From NCBI GenBank assembly GCA_964604825.1, contig CAZSAL010000001.1, positions 42,785 through 106,784 of the forward strand: a DNA stretch of 64,000 nucleotides, in the 5' to 3' direction. This DNA comes from CAZSAL01 sp964604825. GTDB taxonomy: Bacteria > Elusimicrobiota > Elusimicrobia > 2-01-FULL-59-12. Shown piece after piece: positions 23,820 through 31,073 of this stretch (its first letter is position 1; every line of letters starts with the position of its first letter). The notes below the pieces were generated by a model, which worked only from the letters and a program-made list of their open reading frames with translations, ran no database searches and had not been told where the DNA came from. The position numbers and the translations under genes were made by a program.

Positions 23820-25920
23820 CCGCACCCGCGTTCTGAAGCACGACGACACTTTTTCGGTTTGCGACCGGTATGGCGACATACAGCCGATATGGCCCGGGAG
23901 GCAGGGGCTTTTTCATCAAGGTACGCGCTTTTTGTCCCGCTGGGAACTGTCTCTGGGCCGATACCGGCTGCTTCTTCTCAGTTCTACCGTAAAAAACGAC
24001 AACCTGCTTATGACTGCGGACCTGACGAATCCTGATGTGCGCGAAGAGGGCCGCATTGTCATTCCGCACGGCGCTCTGCACCTTTTCCGTGGCCGTTATC
24101 TCTGGAAAGGCGTGGCATACGAGCGTATACGCATCTCCAATTACGGCCTTACCGCCATTCCCATATCGGTAACAGTGCAGTATGCGGCTGATTTTGCCGA
24201 TATCTTCGAAGTTCGCGGAATGACGCGGGTAAAAAAGGGGAAAACGCTTGCGCCCGAGACAGGGGCACGACACGTTGTTCTCGGATATGAAGGGCTGGAC
24301 GGCGTGATGCGCACTACCCGAATTGAGAGCGTGGAAGAACCGCTTGAAATTTCCAGTTCTGGAATGAAGTTCGGCAGGCTCCTGCCGCCGCAGAATGAAG
24401 TCGCTTTTGATTTTGCCGTGGCCTGCGATATCGCGCGGTCCTGCCCGGCCATCCTGGATTTTCAGGAGGCTTATGACTCCGCGGAAAAATCCATGCAGAA
24501 AAAACTGGCTGACGATGTGGAGATCCGCACCTCGAGCGGCCAGTTTGACCAATGGCTGCAGCGGTCCCGCGCAGACCTGCGCTCATTGACCACGCGCACA
24601 AGTGACGGGCCTTTTCCCTATGCCGGTATACCCTGGTACAGCACGGCTTTTGGCCGCGACGGCGTGATTACCGCGCTTGAGCTGTTGTGGATCGATCCGG
24701 AAATGGCCGGGGGAGTGCTGAAATATCTTGCCGCAACGCAGGCGCGGGAAGTCAATGAAGAGCAGGACGCCGAGCCGGGGAAAATTATGCACGAGACGCG
24801 GACCGGTGAAATGGCGGCCCTTAAGGAAGTTCCCTTTGGATGTTATTACGGCAGCGTAGACGCCACCCCGCTGTTTGTCCTTCTTGCGGGAAAATATTAC
24901 GAGCGGACCGGCGACAGGCGCCTCATCGAAGATCTCTGGCCCTCAATCACCTCCGCAATCGAATGGATCGACAATTATTCTGACGTAGACCATGACGGAT
25001 TTACGGAATATGTTCAACGGTCCGCCCGCGGCCTTGCGCAGCAGGGCTGGAAGGATTCCACAGACAGCGTATTTCACGCGGATGGAAACCTTGCAAACGG
25101 GCCGATCGCGTTATGCGAGGTGCAGGGTTATATCTATGCGGCAAAACGATATGCCGGCGCCATGGCCCTGGTCCTGGGACGGGAGGAATTGGCGAAAAAA
25201 TTGCTTGAGCAGGCGGAAGCGCTGCGGATCAGGTTCGAAGAAGAATTCTGGTGCGATGATCTCTCTACATACGCTCTGGCGCTTGATGGAGAAAAAAAAC
25301 TCTGCCGCGTCAGAACCTCGAATGCCGGGCAATGCCTATATTCCGGCATCGCCTCCCCGGCGCGCGCGCGCCGCATGGCGGACAGGCTTTTTGATGAAGG
25401 ATCATTTTCCGGCTGGGGCATACGGACCGTTCATTCAGGGGAGGCCCGCTACAACCCGATGTCATACCATAACGGATCCGTCTGGCCTCACGACAACGCG
25501 CTGATCGCTGCGGGTCTTGCCCGTTATGGATTTAAGGGTGAAGTAATGCGCATCGCGAACAGCCTTTACGACGCCAGCATCGTTGCGGAACTGCATCGTC
25601 TGCCGGAGCTTTTCTGCGGCTTCAAACGCCGGGCTAATGAAGGCCCCACTCTTTATCCCGTAGCCTGTTCGCCGCAGGCGTGGTCCGCCGGAGCGGTTTT
25701 CCTGCTTGTTCAATCGTTTCTGGGAATATCAATCCGGGGGGTTGAACGGAAAATTGTCTTTCAGAACCCTGTCCTGCCGGAACGGGTCAGGGAAATAGAA
25801 ATACGTAATCTACGCGTGCGGGACTCAAGCATCGACATCGCTCTTCAGCGTGAAGACGGCCAGGTCAGACTTCACACCCTCAGGAAGGAAGGGCCTCTCG
25901 AGATAGAGATGCAGACATAA
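23755..25920 (+). CDS. Amylo-alpha-1,6-glucosidase family protein
   Basis: Two parts: an N-terminal glycogen-debranching beta domain (VKNQYYILTNSSLVDDR, RQGLFHQGTRFLSRWEL) and a C-terminal (alpha/alpha)6 toroid (PYAGIPWYSTAFGRDGVITA, VPFGCYYGSVDATPLFVLLA, QGWKDSTDSVFHADG, YHNGSVWPHDNALIAAGL). It likely removes alpha-1,6-linked glucose or acts on sucrose/trehalose-like oligosaccharides. I choose ATG 23755 because GGGAGA lies eight bases upstream. Earlier TTG 23713 and ATG 23722 exist but would lengthen the overlap with the glycosyltransferase. 721 residues. Last gene of the operon. Confidence 0.9.
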   Translation: MEEIIQVKNQYYILTNSSLVDDRTRVLKHDDTFSVCDRYGDIQPIWPGRQGLFHQGTRFLSRWELSLGRYRLLLLSSTVKNDNLLMTADLTNPDVREEGRIVIPHGALHLFRGRYLWKGVAYERIRISNYGLTAIPISVTVQYAADFADIFEVRGMTRVKKGKTLAPETGARHVVLGYEGLDGVMRTTRIESVEEPLEISSSGMKFGRLLPPQNEVAFDFAVACDIARSCPAILDFQEAYDSAEKSMQKKLADDVEIRTSSGQFDQWLQRSRADLRSLTTRTSDGPFPYAGIPWYSTAFGRDGVITALELLWIDPEMAGGVLKYLAATQAREVNEEQDAEPGKIMHETRTGEMAALKEVPFGCYYGSVDATPLFVLLAGKYYERTGDRRLIEDLWPSITSAIEWIDNYSDVDHDGFTEYVQRSARGLAQQGWKDSTDSVFHADGNLANGPIALCEVQGYIYAAKRYAGAMALVLGREELAKKLLEQAEALRIRFEEEFWCDDLSTYALALDGEKKLCRVRTSNAGQCLYSGIASPARARRMADRLFDEGSFSGWGIRTVHSGEARYNPMSYHNGSVWPHDNALIAAGLARYGFKGEVMRIANSLYDASIVAELHRLPELFCGFKRRANEGPTLYPVACSPQAWSAGAVFLLVQSFLGISIRGVERKIVFQNPVLPERVREIEIRNLRVRDSSIDIALQREDGQVRLHTLRKEGPLEIEMQT

Positions 25921-25922
25921 CG

Positions 25923-25986
25923 CGAAATGCGGAGTTCGGAATTCGGAAGAAGGAATTCCTCCTTCCACACTCCGCACTCCGAATTA
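25923..25986. repeat. Palindromic element family III, intergenic copy
   Basis: Between the glucosidase stop and the DUF819 stop. The left arm (AATGCGGAGTTCGGAATTC) and right arm (ACTCCGCACTCCGAATT) are inverted around GGAAGAAGGAATTCCTCCTTCC-like sequence. It is closely related to the copies inside the two genes downstream on the minus strand and may also act as a convergent transcription barrier. Confidence 0.8.
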
Positions 25987-25992
25987 AAGTTC

Positions 25993-27216
25993 TTAATGCA
26001 CAGCATGGCACGCCTGGGCGATGGCGATACCGGCGTAGGTTCCGATCACGTTGCCGGAAATTGCGAGCAATAAACCCAAAGCCGCAAGATGCGGTTGATA
26101 GACTCCGGCCACGATCGGGGTCGATGCGGTCCCGCCGATGTTGGCCTGGCTTGAGGTTACGAGGAAAAACATGGGAACGCGGAAAATCCTGCCGTAAACT
26201 GCCAGGATTACGGCATGGATCAAAACCCATAGGTAAGCCATGACTATAAGAAGCGGCGCCTGAAGGATGTACTGCAGCCGCGCTTTCGACCCCATTGCCG
26301 CCAGTAATAAATACAGGCAAAGATAACCCCACCGTGAGGCGCCGTAGCGTTCCAGCTTTGCCGCCGGAGTGAGAGACAATCCGATGCCAATCAAAGTCAC
26401 AAGAAGAAACGCCCAGCCGGCCGGATTCATGACGGATCCGCCCTGCGGCAGCCGCCTGCCGATCCCCAGACAGAGCGCGCCAATTATCATGCCTCCGCCC
26501 ATGAGCCAGACGGCATGGAACGAAAAGTGCGGAATGTGGAAGGTGGAATGCGGAAGAAAGTTGTTCTTGTGGGAACTTCCTTCTTCCAAATTCCGACTTC
26601 CGCACTCCGCATTTGCTTCGCATAGTCGCTGCACCACGTTGTCCAGCGTCTTCCGGTCCGCCCCTACCCAGGCATCCCACTTGTCCTGCAGAGAAACCAT
26701 AGCGACGAGCAGTCCCATCCAGGAATAGGTAATAACCGTATCCACGATGACCATTGGGGCAAAGACATTGTCCGGCGTATGCAGGCCTTCCTTGACCGCA
26801 AGCATGTTCGCGCTTCCGCCGATCCAGCTTGCGGAAAGCGCTCCCACTCCTTTCCAGGTTTCCGGCGGCAGCCATCTGGCGAAAAAGGCATAAGCAACTA
26901 CGGCGCCGGCAGCAATGCCGACAGCTCCTACGGCCATTGCGCCCAGAGCCATGGGCCCAAGGCGCATGATCCCGGGGAGATTTATATCGAGCAGCAGGAG
27001 TATCAGGCAGGCGGAAAGAACGTAAGTCGTCAGAAAATCATATACGGGAGATGCTTCCGGAAGCAGCCCTGCAGTTGCCAGGAGCATGGGAAGAAAGTAG
27101 CACCAGAAAGCGCTGGGAAGATAATGAAATAATTTGGAAAATAACGGCAGTTTTTCGGCATAAAGAACGACTGAAACGAGGCCAAAAAGAACTATAGAGA
27201 GGGGAAAAGGATTCAC
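25993..27216 (-). CDS. DUF819 family integral membrane protein
   Basis: 407 residues with about ten hydrophobic helices. Family signatures: GALSASWIGGSANMLAVKEGL, VDTVITYSWMGLLVAMVS, and the late SSQANIGGTASTPIVAGVYQP. DUF819 proteins are often found beside dipeptide epimerases and NlpC/P60 peptidases; a role in import of murein or other peptides is a reasonable but unproven inference. Between helices five and six (about residues 200-232) the cytosolic or loop segment NAECGSRNLEEGSS...FLPHSTFHIPH is encoded by a palindromic repeat (26525-26613), foreign to the family. It overlaps the epimerase gene by four bases. Confidence 0.88.
   Translation of the reverse strand: MNPFPLSIVLFGLVSVVLYAEKLPLFSKLFHYLPSAFWCYFLPMLLATAGLLPEASPVYDFLTTYVLSACLILLLLDINLPGIMRLGPMALGAMAVGAVGIAAGAVVAYAFFARWLPPETWKGVGALSASWIGGSANMLAVKEGLHTPDNVFAPMVIVDTVITYSWMGLLVAMVSLQDKWDAWVGADRKTLDNVVQRLCEANAECGSRNLEEGSSHKNNFLPHSTFHIPHFSFHAVWLMGGGMIIGALCLGIGRRLPQGGSVMNPAGWAFLLVTLIGIGLSLTPAAKLERYGASRWGYLCLYLLLAAMGSKARLQYILQAPLLIVMAYLWVLIHAVILAVYGRIFRVPMFFLVTSSQANIGGTASTPIVAGVYQPHLAALGLLLAISGNVIGTYAGIAIAQACHAVH
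26525..26613. repeat. Palindromic element family III, copy inside the DUF819 gene
   Basis: Arms: AAGTGCGGAATGTGGAAGG at the left and CCGACTTCCGCACTCCGCAT at the right, with GTTGTTCTTGTGGGAACTTC in the centre. It is translated on the minus strand as NAECGSRNLEEGSSHKNN followed by FLPHSTFHIPH. The copy at 28984-29075 gives a homologous peptide in an unrelated protein. Confidence 0.85.
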
Positions 27217-28280
27217 ACTCCGATGCCGGGTTTTTTCGGATTGATCGAGAGTTTTGCTCCACGGATTGAAAAACCTCCCCGGATTCTGTCTCCTCCCAGC
27301 AGGAATACGGAATCCAGGTCAATCCAGTCCAGGCCGCCTGCGCCGCAGGCGAGATGCACGCTGGCGGCCAGTCCCAGTTTGGATTCCTCCATGCATCCGA
27401 TGGAAACAAGTTTGTTAAATCGTTTCGCCGCATGAATGATCTCGAGCGCTTCAAGGAAACCGCTCTTGGCAATCTTAACATTCACACCGTCCACCGCCTC
27501 CGTCTCAAAAAGGCGCACCGCATCCACTGCCGTGCGCACTGATTCGTCGGCGACCAGGGGAACGCTTGAGCGTTTGCGGAATATCCGCATGGAAGGCAGG
27601 TCATGTTTCGGGAAAGGTTGTTCCAGAAATTTCAGCCGAACGCCGCAGCGTTCCAGCAACTGCAGCATCCTCAGCGCCCCGGCAAGCGTCAGGCCCTGGT
27701 TCCCGTCGGCTACAAGAATCGATTTTGGAGCGCCCTTTGCCGCGGCGACGATGCGTTCCGCGTCTTTGTCCGGGCTGTCCCCGGCCAGTTTGATTTTCAA
27801 TTTCCGAAAACCATGGATCTTTGATTTCCTCGCCCAGCGCTGTAAATCGGCGGGTCTTCCTACAGGCAAAGTAAAGTCGCTTTCTACCGAAGTTTCCCGC
27901 CCGCCTGCAAGCAGGTAAAGCGCACGCCCTTCGGTCTTGGACGCAGCATCAAGCAGTGCGCATTCAAGCCCGGCTACCGCCGTAGGATGAAACTGTTTCA
28001 GATTCCAGCACTCCAGAATCATGTCTCGAACGTCGCTGATTTTTCTTCCACGCAAAACCACGGTAAGGTCATTTATGACGCTTTCCATGGCTGCCGGGGT
28101 CTCATTGGGCATGGCGATGGATGAAGAAGCTTCAGCGAGACCACGCATCCTGTTCGATAAATTTACCGTGATCTGCAGGTTGTCGGTCTGCGTCTTGCGT
28201 CCCTGAGCGGTGACAAACGGACGGAGCATCCGGAAAGAAACGCGGCGGGTTTCTATCGAATGAATCAGCGGAGAAGTCAT
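27213..28280 (-). CDS. Dipeptide epimerase (L-Ala-D/L-Glu epimerase type)
   Basis: Enolase-superfamily enzyme of 355 residues. Lid domain IETRRVSFRMLRPFVTAQGR; barrel residues: KLKIKLAGD (K-x-K acid/base pair), ILVADGNQGL (metal Asp), LEQPFPKHD (metal Glu), PLVADESV (metal Asp), VNVKIAKSG (second catalytic Lys). It epimerises the D-Glu of murein-derived L-Ala-D-Glu so that the dipeptide can be used. Position after an NlpC/P60 endopeptidase (four-base overlap) and before DUF819 supports murein peptide recycling, as in the ykf-type operons of Bacillus. Confidence 0.92.
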   Translation of the reverse strand: MTSPLIHSIETRRVSFRMLRPFVTAQGRKTQTDNLQITVNLSNRMRGLAEASSSIAMPNETPAAMESVINDLTVVLRGRKISDVRDMILECWNLKQFHPTAVAGLECALLDAASKTEGRALYLLAGGRETSVESDFTLPVGRPADLQRWARKSKIHGFRKLKIKLAGDSPDKDAERIVAAAKGAPKSILVADGNQGLTLAGALRMLQLLERCGVRLKFLEQPFPKHDLPSMRIFRKRSSVPLVADESVRTAVDAVRLFETEAVDGVNVKIAKSGFLEALEIIHAAKRFNKLVSIGCMEESKLGLAASVHLACGAGGLDWIDLDSVFLLGGDRIRGGFSIRGAKLSINPKKPGIGV

Positions 28281-29314
28281 TCTTTTAGCAGCCTTCCAAA
28301 ATAAATTACGCGATCCTGCAGGCGATCGCCGGGGTGGACGGAATCGAGAGCCTTGCCGAATTTTTCCTCAAACCGTATCTTGCGTACCGTCTGGCCTGTC
28401 TGGGGGGCTTCGATGACCCATCCTTTGCCGGCGAAAAGAGATACATGTGTTATGCGTCCGGGTTCCTTCAGCGGCGCGGAAAAAATCAAATCTGCGGGCC
28501 GCAGATCAGCGGGTTTTATCTTTTCAGCTTTCATGTATTGTTCCATGGCATCTCTGGGGATTTCGACGCCGTTCACAATATAGCTTAAATGCACCAGCCC
28601 GGAGCAGTCTACTCCGGATAACTGCTCCGGATGGTATGAATCGTAAGGGGAACGCCCACCCCACAGGTAAGGATCGCCGGTGAGAAATTCCGCTGTTTGA
28701 ATAATATCTTTCCTCACCCTGGAAGCTTTTGGAAAAGCCGTCAGTTCCCTCATACCCGCAGTCAAAGCCCATCCCTGTGCCCCGTTTCCCAGATCAATGA
28801 GCGACCATTCGTGGTCCGTCTTGAAAACGAAAACACGCGCCCCCAGAGGCAGCTGCATCCACAACGTGCCGCCGATCTCTTTCGTAACCGGCAGCCATTT
28901 CCGGGTGATGATGGCATTCGGTTTCAGCGCCTCGGATTCAGGGCTCAGCGATTTAGAGAATACCCAGCCTGGGTATCCTTGCCAGTGCGGAGTACGGAAT
29001 GCGGAATGCGGAAGCAGGTTGTTTTGATGAGAAACTCCTTCTCCCGCACTCCGCGCTCCGAATTCCGCATTTTCGTAAACATATTTTGGTTGATCCGGCA
29101 CGTTCACATACGACCACGGCCCGCTGGATTTGATTACGTCCACAGCTTCGCCAAACAGGACCTGAGTTTCTTCATCTGAATTTACAACTGGAGGGCCGGG
29201 ATGCCGCCGGACATCGGCTACGGGAACGACAACAAGAGAACGCTGGAAAGCCGCAAAAACAGGACATGCTGCAAAAACGATAAAAAACAGACTGCGGGCG
29301 GTCATTTGCACCAT
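28277..29314 (-). CDS. Secreted SH3/NlpC-P60 murein peptidase
   Basis: Signal peptide (ARSLFFIVFAACPVFAA), SH3-like segments (VAVVPVADVRRHPGPP and WSLIDLGNGAQGW), then the NlpC/P60 core: LSGVDCSGLVHLSYIVNG (catalytic Cys), GRITHVSLFAGKGWVIEA (catalytic His). It resembles YkfC-type gamma-D-glutamyl-L-diamino acid endopeptidases. A palindromic repeat between the SH3 parts (28984-29075) adds a loop read as NAEFGARSAGEGVSHQNN. GGAGGA lies 12 bases before ATG 29314; the in-frame ATG at 29305 is another choice. First gene of the three-gene minus-strand unit. Confidence 0.9.
   Translation of the reverse strand: MVQMTARSLFFIVFAACPVFAAFQRSLVVVPVADVRRHPGPPVVNSDEETQVLFGEAVDVIKSSGPWSYVNVPDQPKYVYENAEFGARSAGEGVSHQNNLLPHSAFRTPHWQGYPGWVFSKSLSPESEALKPNAIITRKWLPVTKEIGGTLWMQLPLGARVFVFKTDHEWSLIDLGNGAQGWALTAGMRELTAFPKASRVRKDIIQTAEFLTGDPYLWGGRSPYDSYHPEQLSGVDCSGLVHLSYIVNGVEIPRDAMEQYMKAEKIKPADLRPADLIFSAPLKEPGRITHVSLFAGKGWVIEAPQTGQTVRKIRFEEKFGKALDSVHPGDRLQDRVIYFGRLLKE
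28984..29075. repeat. Palindromic element family III, copy inside the NlpC/P60 gene
   Basis: Left arm AGTGCGGAGTACGGAATGCG, right arm CACTCCGCGCTCCGAATTCC, centre GGTTGTTTTGATGAGAAACTC. On the minus strand it encodes NAEFGARSAGEGVSHQNN, then LLPHSAFRTPH, aligned residue by residue with the DUF819 copy. Confidence 0.85.
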
Positions 29315-29410
29315 TTTACAGCAAATCCTCCTGAGGGGGGCTTCTAAAAAGTTACAACATCTTTACAATATCATAATACCGGCTTTACACCCCCCTGTTA
29401 GGCTTGGAGT

Positions 29411-29782
29411 GTGAAAACACCAACCTTCAGTCTGGCAGACGTACTCCTTCGGATTCTGGCGCTGACTCTGGCGCTGGTTTCTCTTTCCCCGGTAACGAGC
29501 AGTCCCATATCCAGTGATCTTGAGCAGGCCCATGCCTTTCCAGTGCCTTTTGTTCCCAGCCGGGGCCAAACAGATGTGACTTTCACCAATCTCTCATCCC
29601 AGACCACTATCCGCATATTCGATATTGACGGGAAGGAAGTTCGCAGTATCGATGCGAATGGGGCGACGCAGGTCTGGGATGCGAGAAATAATTCCGGGGA
29701 AGAAGTAGCCAGCGGTGTTTACCTGTATCTGCTGTCGGATGCCCATGAGACAAAAGCCGGCAAGTTGATGGTGATCCGATGA
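29411..29782 (+). CDS. Secreted mini-protein made of a FlgD-like sorting domain
   Basis: 123 residues from GTG 29411: a signal peptide (VLLRILALTLALVSLSPVTSS) and one beta-sandwich domain of about 85 residues: AFPVPFVPSRGQTDVTFTNL, TTIRIFDIDGKEVRSID, ATQVWDARNNSGEEVASGVY, KAGKLMVIR. This is the same domain that ends the giant adhesin in this window (PYPVPFVPSRGHTAITFTNL...TGKLMIIR). Such FlgD-like C-terminal domains act as outer-membrane sorting signals in type IX-like secretion. Here the domain is alone, with no cargo. ATGA overlap with the PorV-like gene suggests a shared function. Confidence 0.75.
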   Translation: MKTPTFSLADVLLRILALTLALVSLSPVTSSPISSDLEQAHAFPVPFVPSRGQTDVTFTNLSSQTTIRIFDIDGKEVRSIDANGATQVWDARNNSGEEVASGVYLYLLSDAHETKAGKLMVIR

Positions 29783-30921
29783 TCAAACAGGGCAAAGGGA
29801 AAAGGTTAAAGGGAAAAGGTTTGGAATTACGGATTCTTGTTAAACGATTCGTTTTCCTCACTTTTGCCCTTTGCCTTTTGCCCTTTGCCCTTTCTTACGC
29901 GGGTGATCCCGGTACTTCCGCGCTGGACTTTCTGAAGCTGCAGGTGGGTGCGCGTCAGGCCGGTATGGGCGGAGGAAGCGTTGCTCTGGCGGATGACATC
30001 AATGCCGCCAACAGCAATCCCGCGGGGCTTTCCATGGTGAACCGCCCGGAAGCGGGATTTCTCTTCAGCCAGTATCTGCAGGGAATCAGCTACGAACATC
30101 TCGGTTTTTCCGTTCCTACGCACAGGGGAACATTCGGCTTCCAGGCCACCACTCTTGATTATGGTTCCATGGACAGCTACGACGCCAATGACAACCGTAC
30201 CGGATCGGTAAGCGGCGGGGACATGTCCCTGGCGGTATCGTATGCGAGGGAAGTGTTGCCCGGACTGTCGTTTGGAGGGAACCTGCATTATCTGCGCGAG
30301 AAGCTTGATTTTGAGGCGGCTACAGGGGAAAGCATAGACCTCGGGGTAATGTACCGGCCGGAGGTGACGAAAGGGATATTGTCGCATCTGCGGTTCGGCA
30401 TGGCAGTGGACAATTTGGGGCCGAAGATCGGGTTTATAGACGAGAAGGCGCCTTTGCCAATGGATGTCAGCGCTGGGGTAGGGTATGACGCGCTGCTGGA
30501 AGCGCTGAACTTATACTTGGAAGGACATAAGCCGAATGACGACAGCGCGTATGTGAACCTGGGAGGGGAATACTGGTTCCTGGGGATGCTTGCGCTGCGG
30601 GCTGGGTATCAGAGTGGATCAGACATAGGCCCGGGCGCAAGCATAGGTACGGGGGTGAGGTTTGGAGGACTGCAGATAGATTATTCATGGATGCCGTATG
30701 GCGACCTGGGGAGCACACAGCGGATAGGGATAGTTTACCGGTTTGGCGGGGCGGAGACAGCGGATCTGCGCATGAAGGCGCAGCAAGCCTATCAGAGAGG
30801 GCGGTATTACGAAGCGCTGTCGTATCTGGGGCAGTTGATCAGCGACGATCCGCATGACCGGTCTGCGAAGGTGTTGTATCCTGCGTCGCAGGAGAAGATC
30901 CTGCTGATAGAGGCGAAGTAA
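29779..30921 (+). CDS. PorV/PorQ-like (UPF0164) outer membrane barrel
   Basis: 380 residues. After a signal peptide the mature part begins GTSALDFLKLQVGARQAGMG, GGSVALADDINAANSNPAGL, the hallmark of the PorV/PorQ/UPF0164 group, followed by alternating amphipathic strands ending in a loop-rich C-terminus and a helical TPR-like tail (KAQQAYQRGRYYEALSYL). In type IX secretion PorV carries CTD-bearing cargo to the surface attachment complex. The signal peptide looks derived from an inverted repeat (29789-29894). Located between a lone CTD protein and a giant CTD adhesin. Whether a full type IX machine exists cannot be seen here. Confidence 0.82.
   Translation: MIKQGKGKRLKGKGLELRILVKRFVFLTFALCLLPFALSYAGDPGTSALDFLKLQVGARQAGMGGGSVALADDINAANSNPAGLSMVNRPEAGFLFSQYLQGISYEHLGFSVPTHRGTFGFQATTLDYGSMDSYDANDNRTGSVSGGDMSLAVSYAREVLPGLSFGGNLHYLREKLDFEAATGESIDLGVMYRPEVTKGILSHLRFGMAVDNLGPKIGFIDEKAPLPMDVSAGVGYDALLEALNLYLEGHKPNDDSAYVNLGGEYWFLGMLALRAGYQSGSDIGPGASIGTGVRFGGLQIDYSWMPYGDLGSTQRIGIVYRFGGAETADLRMKAQQAYQRGRYYEALSYLGQLISDDPHDRSAKVLYPASQEKILLIEAK
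29789..29894. repeat. Purine/pyrimidine inverted repeat encoding a signal peptide
   Basis: Left arm 29789-29819 is built of AGGGCAAAGGGAAAAGG-type units; right arm 29861-29894 of CTTTTGCCCTTTGCC-type units, roughly complementary. The left arm is read as GKGKRLKGKG (basic n-region) and the right arm as FALCLLPFALS (hydrophobic h-region) of the PorV-like protein. Confidence 0.7.
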
Positions 30922-31073
30922 GCGGCAAGTAACAGAGATGTAAACAGCTTTAAAAAAAGCATTGAAAGATGTGGGCAGCTCTGATAAATACGCTGAGGAA
31001 AATGAATGTAAACGGAATGTAAAACGACGCGCAGCGTCGCCTCGGAAATCAGTAATCCGGGGGCCAGGTTTTA

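Noticed and set aside
23806..24552. A 248-codon minus-strand frame over the amylo-1,6-glucosidase gene
   Set aside because: Antisense to a well-supported glycosidase and composed of low-similarity sequence.
29411..29782. Flagellar hook-capping protein FlgD
   Set aside because: Only the FlgD-like Ig domain is present, with a signal peptide and no flagellar genes nearby; it matches the adhesin C-terminal domain instead.
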